Shown here in pieces: positions 53,838 through 64,000 of a stretch of DNA of 64,000 bases. Within the stretch, counting starts at the first letter, position 1; every line of letters begins with the position of its first letter. The notes under the pieces were generated by a model. It was given only the letters and a program-made list of their open reading frames with translations, searched no databases and was not told the DNA's origin. The translations under genes were made by a program, and so were the position numbers. Source of the DNA: Metabacillus endolithicus (GTDB taxonomy: Bacteria > Bacillota > Bacilli > Bacillales > Bacillaceae); NCBI RefSeq assembly GCF_023078335.1, contig NZ_CP095550.1, positions 2,462,001 through 2,526,000 of the forward strand, read 5' to 3'.

Positions 53838-54593
53838 ATGAGTCAAAAACCTCCTACTCTTGCTACAATTCACACACTGGGCACAACATTTATTCAACAG
53901 CATAATCCGATCATGATTGCTTGGTGGTCGGCAGTATTCCCAGGATTTGGACATTACTTACTTAACCAATATGTTAGAGCTACTCTTTTAACCTTAAGCG
54001 AAGTTTTTATAAATACATTTGCTCATATCAATGAAGCAATGGTCCTTTCCTTTTGTGGTAAATTTGAACAAGCTTCGCTAATCTTAGAGCCTAAGTGGGC
54101 TTTTGGTTACCTTACAACTTACTTAGTGACCATTTGGGATAGCTATAGGTCTACTCTTTATCAAAATAAATTATGTCACATCGCCTACCTAGAAAACCAT
54201 TCTGTTTCAAGATTAAAAATTATTCCAAATGAAATACAATATATTGAAAGAAAAAAACCATTTATTAGTGCTATTTATTCCTTCTTCTTTCCAGGTCTTG
54301 GCCAGCTTTACAACCACCAAGTTGGTCTTGCCTTCTATGCTATGTTTTGGTGGTGGATCTATATAACCTTTTCAAATCTTCATGAAGCAATACTTACATT
54401 AGTATTAGGAAGTTTGGCTGATTCATCTTCCATCCTTCATCCACATTGGTTGTTATTTATGCCATCTGTATTGGGAGGGTCTATTTATCAAGCATATGTT
54501 ACAACAATTGGACATAATAAGCTCTATCGCATTGCACAACGTCAACACCTCACAGAGCGATATAGTCAAAATCGTCCTCGTATCTTCAAGTAA
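53838..54593 (+). CDS. Membrane protein with two tandem TM2-like halves
   Basis: This 251-residue protein consists of two similar halves. Half one (about 26-113) contains VFPGFGHYLLNQ, a FAHINEA segment and ends DSYRSTLYQNKL. Half two (about 143-231) contains FFPGLGQLYNHQ, FSNLHEA and ends QAYVTTIGHNKL. PGxGxxxNxQ resembles the TM2-domain signature. Each half has two or three hydrophobic segments. I do not know a function. It is 15 bases upstream of another small membrane protein gene, likely an operon. Confidence 0.65.
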   Translation: MSQKPPTLATIHTLGTTFIQQHNPIMIAWWSAVFPGFGHYLLNQYVRATLLTLSEVFINTFAHINEAMVLSFCGKFEQASLILEPKWAFGYLTTYLVTIWDSYRSTLYQNKLCHIAYLENHSVSRLKIIPNEIQYIERKKPFISAIYSFFFPGLGQLYNHQVGLAFYAMFWWWIYITFSNLHEAILTLVLGSLADSSSILHPHWLLFMPSVLGGSIYQAYVTTIGHNKLYRIAQRQHLTERYSQNRPRIFK

Positions 54594-54608
54594 GCGGGAG
54601 TTTCTATT

Positions 54609-55055
54609 ATGATTATTGTCGGAACGTTTGAACAATCAATTGAATTAGAGCAAGCCCTAGCCGTTCTAGAAAGCCATTATGTCACTAGAGAACAAATACT
54701 TGTGACCTTTATGGAAAGTAGCCCAAAAGAATGGCTAGAAGGTAGAACGAAAAGCATCCGTTCAAATGCCTTTGAAGTTGGAATGGCTGTCGCAACCGGC
54801 AGTGCCGTTGTAGGTGCTAGTCTAGGATTCATTCTAACTCTAGGACCAATCATATGCGGATTACTAGCTACATTCATTGGATTTGCAATTGGTTATAGCA
54901 TCTATTATCTCAATAATAAGAAGGGCCCTAGAATGCCAAGGCAATTGCCTGAGGTTACTGTTATCATTCAATGTTTGGAAGGTAGTCAGATTCACCTTAT
55001 TAAGAATGTTTTATGGGAATATAAAGCTCTTACTGTGGGAGTGTTAGAATCATAG
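54609..55055 (+). CDS. Small membrane protein with glycine-rich helices
   Basis: This 148-residue protein has a soluble N-terminal strand-helix part (MIIVGTFEQSIELEQALAVL), a central pair of glycine-rich helices (AVATGSAVVGASLGFIL near 60-76 and ATFIGFAIGYSIYYL near 88-102), and a C-terminal soluble part (VTVIIQCLEG near 117). The overall plan recalls stress proteins with a glycine-zipper hairpin flanked by a ferredoxin-like domain. No family is recognised. GCGGGAG precedes the ATG; it is probably co-transcribed with the TM2-like gene. Confidence 0.6.
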   Translation: MIIVGTFEQSIELEQALAVLESHYVTREQILVTFMESSPKEWLEGRTKSIRSNAFEVGMAVATGSAVVGASLGFILTLGPIICGLLATFIGFAIGYSIYYLNNKKGPRMPRQLPEVTVIIQCLEGSQIHLIKNVLWEYKALTVGVLES

Positions 55056-55096
55056 AAATATGGCATTAGCACTTGCTGTTACAAGACTCTGGTCTC

Positions 55097-55990
55097 TCAC
55101 AGCTTATATTGATAACAAATTAATCCCTCTACCTCTTTAAAATCCTCTTGTACATAAAGTAGTTTAGCTCTTTCGTTATCTGCATTAACAGAAAGACATG
55201 TTCTGCTATACTTTGCTTTTTGGGAAAAAAGAAGCATGGCTCTTAATAAGGTTCTACCTAGCCCTTTTCCTTGATACTCAGGAATAATCGCTATTGGTCC
55301 TATATTCATAATAGGACCCCTTTCATATTCATCATTAACTCCTCTAATCACCCCTACTGGCCTCTCATTATGATATAGAATCATTGCTCCCCCCTCTATA
55401 TGTTCTTTTGAAAGCATCATTTTATTTACATCATCAGGTGAAATCGGTGTTTCATTTCCTGTTAGGGTGGCAAATGCAATATTTCGTACATCACACCATT
55501 TTTGCTCATCTAAGTTATGCTGAAATGGCTTAATTACATACTCATCTAGTAAGTAGATATCTGAAACAGGGGTATTCTCTCTTACTAAGAAAAATACATA
55601 TCTTTCTACAGAAAAACTTAAGCCTTTGATACATGAATCCAAGCTTTTATTATTGATAGGTACAAACATGAAAATCTTGGCTAATTCCTCGGTATGCTTT
55701 AAGATCTCCTCTAGCAGCATTTGATATAGCTCTTTTTGTTCAAGTTCACAATGAAAAATTCTAAATCTTCCTTTTTTACTTTTTACAGCATATTCATCCA
55801 AAACAAGTGAAGCCGCTCCAACTATCCTATCTGAGTGATCAATCAATACATATGTAGGATTTTGATCATTTGGCTCAAAGGTGTTTAAATCTCCATCATA
55901 CAAATATGAATCATCAATCAAAGAACGATGTTTTTTACAATATACTACGAATTGCTCAACTCTCTCATTCTTTAATAACTCTACATTCAT
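55097..55990 (-). CDS. GNAT-family acetyltransferase, two-domain
   Basis: This 297-residue protein has a complete C-terminal GNAT domain (about 150-297) with IGPIAIIPEYQGKGLGRTLLRAML near 230-253 (acetyl-CoA loop QGKGLG) and LSVNADNERAKLLYVQEDF near 265. The N-terminal half looks like a degenerate second GNAT domain without the loop. The arrangement is like MshD-type tandem acetyltransferases. The substrate is unknown. Confidence 0.78.
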   Translation of the reverse strand: MNVELLKNERVEQFVVYCKKHRSLIDDSYLYDGDLNTFEPNDQNPTYVLIDHSDRIVGAASLVLDEYAVKSKKGRFRIFHCELEQKELYQMLLEEILKHTEELAKIFMFVPINNKSLDSCIKGLSFSVERYVFFLVRENTPVSDIYLLDEYVIKPFQHNLDEQKWCDVRNIAFATLTGNETPISPDDVNKMMLSKEHIEGGAMILYHNERPVGVIRGVNDEYERGPIMNIGPIAIIPEYQGKGLGRTLLRAMLLFSQKAKYSRTCLSVNADNERAKLLYVQEDFKEVEGLICYQYKL

Positions 55991-57534
<1,544 letters not shown>

Positions 57535-57545
57535 AATGTTTAGGA

Positions 57546-57587
57546 AGAGAAGCTGTCTTTTAACATTAAGGCTGCTTCTCTCTTTTA
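57546..57587 (+). terminator. xynA terminator
   Basis: AGAGAAGC pairs with GCTTCTCT around a 20-nt loop, followed by TTTTATAA. Confidence 0.75.
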
Positions 57588-57869
57588 TAAAGTCCCCAAA
57601 TTTCTCATCCCCTTTTAACTCTAAGCGTTTTGTACCATTTAAACCAATTGCATAAAATTGTTTTTTACTTAATCTGATGAAATTATATATTTTCTCCTAT
57701 ATTAATTTTTCCCATCTTCTGAAAATTAAGTATTTAGATAGATGTTTCCCCCTTTATATCCTATTATTTTTCGGTATATATTAACCATTCTTTTGAAGTA
57801 TTCGACTAGTATAAAATGTTCCTTGGAGACTAGTAATCTCTCAAAAAAATTAAAGGATGGATGTATCAC

Positions 57870-60800
57870 ATGAAGTTGCAAAGCAAGCTTAAAGGTAAAA
57901 AGATTTTAACTAGTACTTTAGCCATTTGTTTGTTATCAACACCGTTTATGACAAATGTTGTAAATGCAGCTAAACCTACTACTTCTAAGGTTCAATCACA
58001 AGTAGAACTTCGAATTATGGAAACAACAGACATTCACACGAACCTGCTCAACTTCGATTACTACAAAAATGCTGAAGCCCCTAAGCTTGGACTAGCTAAA
58101 ACAGCAACTCTTGTTAAGGAAGCAAGAAAAGAAGTAGATAACTCTGTCCTTGTAGACAATGGTGACCTTATTCAAGGTACCCCTCTTGGCACCTACAAAG
58201 CAAAGATCGATCCACTTGAGGACGGCGAGGTACATCCAGCAATTGAAGCAATGAACTTAATGGATTATGACATGGCTACACTTGGAAACCATGAGTTCAA
58301 CTATGGTCTAGACTACCTAGATGAAGTGTATGATGATGCTGAATTTCCTTTTGTAAATGCAAATGTTTATATTGATGATCATGATGATAATCCTTCAAAT
58401 GATGTTAATAAATATAGCCCTTATAAAATCGTTAATAAAAAAGTAAAAGATGAAGATGGAAAAACGAAGGTTATCAAAGTTGGATATATTGGTTTTACTC
58501 CACCACAAATCAACGAGTGGGACAAAGCTCATCTAGATGGTAAAGTCATCACAAAAAATATCATCGAAAGTGCTAAAAAATATGTACCTCAAATGAAGAA
58601 AAAAGGTGCAGATGTTGTGATCGCTTTAGCACACTCTGGCTTTAGTGGAAATGAAGAGAATACAGAGGATGCTGTTTATGCTTTAAGTAAAGTAGATGGG
58701 ATCGATGCTATTACTTTCTCACATACACATAAAACATTTCCAGCTAAGGATGTTGCCAGCTTAGATGCGCTTTTTAAAGGTGCTGACGGACAACCATTAG
58801 CTGGAGTAGATAATAATAAAGGCACAATCAATGGAGTTGCTGCGGTTCAAGCAGGATATGGTGGTGGTGCACTCGGAATCATCGACCTTACTCTACAAAA
58901 GATTAAAGGAAAGTGGGAAGTGTCTAATTCTCAGTCTTCTACTAGATCAATAGAAACAGTTCAACCAGATCAAGAAATTGTCAAGGCTGTCAAGGCTGCA
59001 CATGAAGACACAATTGACTATGTAAATACACCAATCGGAACAACAACTGATGATATTTACAGCTATTTTGCTCTTGTTCAAGATGATCCTTCTGTTCAAG
59101 TCGTAACAAATGCGCAAAAATGGTATGTAGAAAACTACATCTCATTGAACAAGCCTGAATTAAAAGATCTTCCAATTTTATCTGTTGGAGCACCTTTCAA
59201 AGCAGGACGTAATGGTGTTGAAGAATATACAGAAATCAAACAAGGTGATTTAACAATCCGTAGTGCGGGTGATTTGTATCTTTATGACAACACATTAAAA
59301 GCTGTAAAAGTAACAGGTTCAGTTGTAAAAGAATGGATTGAAATGTCAGCTGGTAAGTTCAATACAATTAACACTTCTAAAACCGAAGCACAAGAATTAT
59401 TAAACCCTTCTTTCCCAGTGTATAACTTCGACGTGATTGACGGAGTTGAGTATCAAATTGATGTCACACAGCCTGCTAAATATGACACAAAAGGAAATGT
59501 TATTAACCCTGAGTCTAGTCGTGTTGTGAACTTAGAATACAACGGAGAGCCAATTGATTCAGAACAAGAATTTGTTGTTGTTACAAACAATTATCGTGCT
59601 GGTGGCGGTGGAAATTTCCCTGGTCTCAAAGGTAGCGAGTTAGTGGTTGATTCTGCTGATGAAAATCGCCAAATTTTAATGGATTATATTTCGGAAGTAA
59701 AAGAAGTAACTCCAACTGCTGATGGTAACTGGTCAATTGCACCGATCTCAGGTGATGTGAATGTTACATTTACGACTTCACCGAAGGCAGAGCAGTACAT
59801 TACTGAAGGAAGTCCATTCTCTTATACAGGAGAAACAGATGCTAATGGATTTGGAATTTTCACTATTAACTTAAACCAAAATCAAGGAGTAAAAGTTCAG
59901 CTTTTAGGGTTAAATGATTTACATGGACAATTAGATACCGTTACAAAAGTAGGGACTTCTTTGGCTGGTCAAATGGAATATACAGCTGCTGCTCTAAAAG
60001 CAGAAGAAGCAACAAATCCAAACACTTTACTTCTTCATGCTGGTGACATGATTGGTGGAAGCCCACTAATTTCAGCTCTTTTCCAAGATGAGCCAACAAT
60101 TGAAGTTTTAGAAGCAATCGGCTTTGATGCTGGAACTTTAGGTAACCATGAGTTCGATGAAGGAATTGATGAGTTAAAACGGATGATGAATGGCGGCGAG
60201 CATCCAAATGGCACTCCAGAGTATGATGGAATGAACTTTCCACTTGTGGCAGCAAATGCTTATGATACAAGAGATGGAAAGCTAATTACTGATCCTTACA
60301 CAGTATTAGAAACTGGTGGTCAAAAGATTGGTGTCATTGGGGTTGTCACTCAAGAAACGCCTTCAATGATCGTGACAAAAGGAAACGAAACTTTAAAAAT
60401 TACAGATGAAGCAGAAGCAATTAATAAATATACCGCAGAATTAAAAGAAAAAGGTATTGAATCAATTGTTGTTTTAGCTCACAACCCTGCTACACAAACT
60501 GGTTATACCGATTCCTTTGATGCTAGCAGAATAGCAGAACAAATTGATGATGAAGTAGATGTTATCTTTGCTGCTCATAACCATGTGAAGGTTAATAGAG
60601 TTGTAGATAATAAGTTAATTGTACAAGCTTATTCTTATGGTTCTGCTTTCTCAGATGTTGAACTTACTATCGATCCTTCAACAGGAGATGTTACTAGTAA
60701 ATCAGCAGAAATTATAACGGTTTACCAAAATGATTATACGCCAGATCCTAACGTAGCAGAAATCATGGATAAGTATGAAGCACAAGTTGAGCCAATCAAA

Positions 60801-61382
60801 GCTCAAGTTGTTGGTGAGTCTCTATCTACCCTTGAAAAAGGCTACCCTACTGTAACGAGTGAGTTCGGTGACAATGGACTTGGTAACCTCATCGCTGATG
60901 GAATGAAAGATGCAATGGACGCTGATTTTGCCCTCATGAACGGTGGCGGAGTTCGTTCTCCACTTGAAGCTGGTGAAATCACATACGGTGATTTATTTGC
61001 AGTTCAACCATTTGGTAATGTATTAAATAAAGCTACCCTCAGTGGTGCAGATTTAAGAGTTATTTTAGATGAACAAATTAGTGACAGAGGTCTTGATTAT
61101 CATATTTCAGGCTTTAAATATACGTACACATATGATGATGCTGCTAAAACTGGAAAAGTCCAGGATATCCTTTTACCTGATGGAACTCCAATCGACCCAG
61201 CAACAGAATATACAGTCGTTGTAAACAACTATATGTATGGAAACATTAAAACTAGCTTCGGAAAACTTTCTTCAAACATGGAAGTCGGCCCAGTAGACCT
61301 TGATGCTACAGTTGAGTACGTTAAGAGTTTACCTTCACCAATTGACTATAAATCTGAAGGAAGAATTACAAGAGTGAACTAA
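57870..61382 (+). CDS. Secreted bifunctional nucleotidase (YfkN-like: 2',3'-cyclic phosphodiesterase/3'-nucleotidase plus 5'-nucleotidase)
   Basis: This exported protein of about 1170 residues has a signal peptide (cleavage near NVVNA-AK) and two complete nucleotidase units. Unit one has ETTDIHTNL near 50, NGDLIQG near 92 and GNHEFNYG near 130, then a substrate-binding domain. Unit two has LNDLHGQLD near 678, HAGDMIGGSP near 717 and GNHEFDEG near 751, then a second binding domain with NGGGVRSPLEAG near 1025. It would recover phosphate and nucleosides from extracellular RNA and nucleotides. B. subtilis YfkN is longer with a sortase signal; none is seen here. ATG 57870 is preferred over 57861 by ribosome-site spacing. 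Confidence 0.9.
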   Translation: MKLQSKLKGKKILTSTLAICLLSTPFMTNVVNAAKPTTSKVQSQVELRIMETTDIHTNLLNFDYYKNAEAPKLGLAKTATLVKEARKEVDNSVLVDNGDLIQGTPLGTYKAKIDPLEDGEVHPAIEAMNLMDYDMATLGNHEFNYGLDYLDEVYDDAEFPFVNANVYIDDHDDNPSNDVNKYSPYKIVNKKVKDEDGKTKVIKVGYIGFTPPQINEWDKAHLDGKVITKNIIESAKKYVPQMKKKGADVVIALAHSGFSGNEENTEDAVYALSKVDGIDAITFSHTHKTFPAKDVASLDALFKGADGQPLAGVDNNKGTINGVAAVQAGYGGGALGIIDLTLQKIKGKWEVSNSQSSTRSIETVQPDQEIVKAVKAAHEDTIDYVNTPIGTTTDDIYSYFALVQDDPSVQVVTNAQKWYVENYISLNKPELKDLPILSVGAPFKAGRNGVEEYTEIKQGDLTIRSAGDLYLYDNTLKAVKVTGSVVKEWIEMSAGKFNTINTSKTEAQELLNPSFPVYNFDVIDGVEYQIDVTQPAKYDTKGNVINPESSRVVNLEYNGEPIDSEQEFVVVTNNYRAGGGGNFPGLKGSELVVDSADENRQILMDYISEVKEVTPTADGNWSIAPISGDVNVTFTTSPKAEQYITEGSPFSYTGETDANGFGIFTINLNQNQGVKVQLLGLNDLHGQLDTVTKVGTSLAGQMEYTAAALKAEEATNPNTLLLHAGDMIGGSPLISALFQDEPTIEVLEAIGFDAGTLGNHEFDEGIDELKRMMNGGEHPNGTPEYDGMNFPLVAANAYDTRDGKLITDPYTVLETGGQKIGVIGVVTQETPSMIVTKGNETLKITDEAEAINKYTAELKEKGIESIVVLAHNPATQTGYTDSFDASRIAEQIDDEVDVIFAAHNHVKVNRVVDNKLIVQAYSYGSAFSDVELTIDPSTGDVTSKSAEIITVYQNDYTPDPNVAEIMDKYEAQVEPIKAQVVGESLSTLEKGYPTVTSEFGDNGLGNLIADGMKDAMDADFALMNGGGVRSPLEAGEITYGDLFAVQPFGNVLNKATLSGADLRVILDEQISDRGLDYHISGFKYTYTYDDAAKTGKVQDILLPDGTPIDPATEYTVVVNNYMYGNIKTSFGKLSSNMEVGPVDLDATVEYVKSLPSPIDYKSEGRITRVN

Positions 61383-61387
61383 ACTGA

Positions 61388-61422
61388 AAAGGAGGCTGAC
61401 CTAATTTGTGTCAGCCTCCTTT
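61388..61422. terminator. Bidirectional terminator
   Basis: A perfect 13-bp stem (AAAGGAGGCTGAC / GTCAGCCTCCTTT) with T tracts on both strands between the nucleotidase and lctP. Confidence 0.92.
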
Positions 61423-61429
61423 TATTTCT

Positions 61430-63001
61430 CTAAAAAATCAAAGCAAGAACAAACGTCCAAATACACACAAACCCTAGTAACCCAAAGCTATATTTTAATG
61501 TCATCTTCGTTAGTTCCGCCTCTTTGCCTGTTTCACCTACTGCTGCTGTTGCAATGGCAATAGATTGTGGAGAAACAAGCTTTGCCATTACTCCCCCGGC
61601 AGTATTTGCAGATACTAGTAAAGATGGATTTGTTCCAATGATGTTACCTGCTGTAGTTTGAATTGGTGCGAATAATGTGTTGTTATTCACCACAGATCCT
61701 GTCATGAATACACCAATCCACCCTAATATTGGAGCTAATAACGGGAACACATCCCCTGTTGTGGCTACTGCTTGCCCTAATGCTATTGTTAATCCGCCGT
61801 ATGTCATTAACTTCGCAATACCAATAATTGCAGAAATCATAATAATTGGTATTCTAAATTCTAAAATCGTCTTTTTCAATAGTTTAAAGCTATCCATAAA
61901 CTGAATTTGTTTAGTAGAAGCGACTGTTGTTAATCCTGCTAAAAGAATCGCTGTTCCTGTTGCCCCTATTAAATCGATACCTACCCCTATTGAAGACCCG
62001 GGAATTATGAATTTCACTGCTGTTGCTGCAAGGAAGCCACCTTCTGCAAATAGCCCTTTAAAAACTGGCAAACTCCAAATTAAGACAAAAATCGTTAGTA
62101 AGTAAAATGGAGACCAAGCTTTGATCACTTCACTCATAGAGTGCTTTTCAACTTCACATTTTTTACCGTTAAGTAAGAATATTTCTTTTGGTTGCCATTT
62201 TTTAAGAAATAGCGCCAGTGTACCCATTGCTAATAAAGATGGAATAATATCGGCTAACTCGGGTCCAATCGTTACTGTAATAATTGCCTGTGTTACTGTA
62301 TAAGTAGCAGATGTGACTAAAATGGCAGGTAGTATTTCTTTAATACCTTTAAAACCATCAAGTAACCAAACTAGTAGGAACGGAATTGTAAAGTTGATAA
62401 TTGGTAATGTTAAGGCAGTCATCGTTGAAACATCCATTGATGTAACTCCCTCTAGATGAAACGTATCAATGATGCCCACCGGTATCCCGATTGCTCCGAA
62501 AGCCCCAGACGCCCCATTTGCAATTAAGCATAACATAGCTGCCTGCAATGGTTTAAATCCTAATGAAACTAAAAGTACAGCACAGATTGCAATTGGTACA
62601 CCAAAGCCTGCCGCTCCTTCGAGAAATGCGTTGAAGCAAAATCCGATTAATAATAGATGAATCCGTTGGTCTTGAGAAATGCCTACTATACTTCCTCGTA
62701 ATATATCAAACTTCCCTGATTCGACTGCAATTTTATATAGCCATACTGCCATTACAATGATGTAACCAATCGGCCATAATCCTAGTATCGCACCTTGGAT
62801 GACACTCCCGATTGCTTCCCCTAAAGGGAGCTTAAAGACTACTAATACAATTAAGAAGGTTACCGCTAAGTTTAATAAAGCAGCATGTATTCCCTTCATT
62901 TTAAACAATGTTAAACATAATAGAAATAATATGATTGGTATGGCTGCAACTAATGCTGATATGGCGAGATGCTGAAATGGGTCAAACGTTTCAACTAACA
63001 T
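61430..63001 (-). CDS. lctP: L-lactate permease
   Basis: This 523-residue integral membrane protein with about 13 hydrophobic segments belongs to the LctP/LldP family, which moves lactate with protons. Family blocks include FNAFLEGAAGFGVPIAI near 122-138, ANGASGAFGAIGIPVGI near 161-177 and the late NTAGGVMAKLVSPQSIAIA near 466-484. GAGGAG lies 8 bases before the ATG. It is 29 bases downstream of ldh, the fermentative ldh-lctP operon of Bacillus, and so probably exports lactate under oxygen limitation. Confidence 0.93.
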   Translation of the reverse strand: MLVETFDPFQHLAISALVAAIPIILFLLCLTLFKMKGIHAALLNLAVTFLIVLVVFKLPLGEAIGSVIQGAILGLWPIGYIIVMAVWLYKIAVESGKFDILRGSIVGISQDQRIHLLLIGFCFNAFLEGAAGFGVPIAICAVLLVSLGFKPLQAAMLCLIANGASGAFGAIGIPVGIIDTFHLEGVTSMDVSTMTALTLPIINFTIPFLLVWLLDGFKGIKEILPAILVTSATYTVTQAIITVTIGPELADIIPSLLAMGTLALFLKKWQPKEIFLLNGKKCEVEKHSMSEVIKAWSPFYLLTIFVLIWSLPVFKGLFAEGGFLAATAVKFIIPGSSIGVGIDLIGATGTAILLAGLTTVASTKQIQFMDSFKLLKKTILEFRIPIIMISAIIGIAKLMTYGGLTIALGQAVATTGDVFPLLAPILGWIGVFMTGSVVNNNTLFAPIQTTAGNIIGTNPSLLVSANTAGGVMAKLVSPQSIAIATAAVGETGKEAELTKMTLKYSFGLLGFVCIWTFVLALIF

Positions 63002-63030
63002 GATGATTTCTCCTCTGTGTGGTTTCTAAA

Positions 63031-63988
<958 letters not shown>

Positions 63989-64000
63989 TTATATTGTGAA

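Noticed and set aside
59941..60270. 109-codon antisense frame in the nucleotidase gene
   Set aside because: His/Leu/Gln-rich composition typical of antisense of a conserved metallophosphatase; no ribosome site.

Overview
The window is low-GC DNA from a Firmicute of the family Bacillaceae (Bacillus, Metabacillus or a close relative). The grounds are strong purine-rich Shine-Dalgarno sites, frequent TTG/GTG starts, sigma-A promoters, T-tailed intrinsic terminators, and gene orders known from Bacillus subtilis: nasA / nasBCDEF, bmrC-bmrD, ldh-lctP, and Bce-type two-component/ABC modules. The species cannot be named from this sequence alone. I saw no rRNA, tRNA, CRISPR array, transposase or prophage.

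Layout. 1-9.4 kb: assimilatory nitrate/nitrite cluster. nasB, nasC, nasD, nasE and the start of nasF run on the minus strand, with the nitrate transporter nasA divergent. A perfect TnrA box lies between nasA and nasB. A terminator followed by an NsrR-like box lies between nasC and nasD, so nasDEF probably also has its own promoter. 9.4-17.5 kb: malic enzyme, MarR-MFS pair, aldo/keto reductase, DinB-like protein, stand-alone uroporphyrinogen-III synthase-like protein, purU, split ThrE-type exporter. 17.6-34.6 kb: PhoD-like phosphatase flanked by two copies of a 30-bp repeat, EamA transporter, adenine deaminase with a hairpin in its leader, HEAT-like protein, lipoprotein, pepT, then a sigma-54 activator divergent from a sigma-54 promoter driving a YfcC transporter and isoaspartyl dipeptidase, and finally GNAT, UMF1 transporter and DUF421 genes. 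34.6-39 kb: heterodimeric multidrug ABC exporter BmrC/BmrD behind a leader of about 380 nt with leader peptides and tandem terminators. 39-41.2 kb: an actin-like ParM / ParR-like pair next to iterated repeats, which looks like a plasmid-type segregation cassette. 41.4-46.9 kb: SDR, a Fur-controlled divergent pair (flavin reductase and siderophore ABC ATPase), Dabb protein, OYE-family reductase, membrane protein. 46.9-51.4 kb: Bce-type peptide-antibiotic sensing and detoxification module. 51.4-57.6 kb: SDR-ArsR operon with a 24-bp operator, GH43 enzyme and secreted GH10 xylanase with XylR-like boxes, two unrecognised membrane proteins, GNAT. 57.9-64 kb: large secreted two-domain nucleotidase, then lctP and ldh.

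A cross-cutting observation is that eight reading frames are each broken by one base, mostly a one-base loss in a short A or T run. The genes hit include ldh and the actin-like parM. In every case a single-base correction restores a family-length protein. This pattern fits uncorrected long-read indels better than eight independent pseudogenes. I annotate the seven larger ones as frameshifted genes (type pseudogene) over their whole extent and flag that they may be intact in the organism; the eighth, a possible 31-residue peptide at 34643-34737, is listed as a CDS with low confidence.

The best candidates for less-described biology are the ParM/ParR/iteron cassette, the bmrCD leader, the repeat pair around the PhoD-like gene, the promoter-hairpin arrangement ahead of ade, and two membrane proteins that look like internal tandem duplications.
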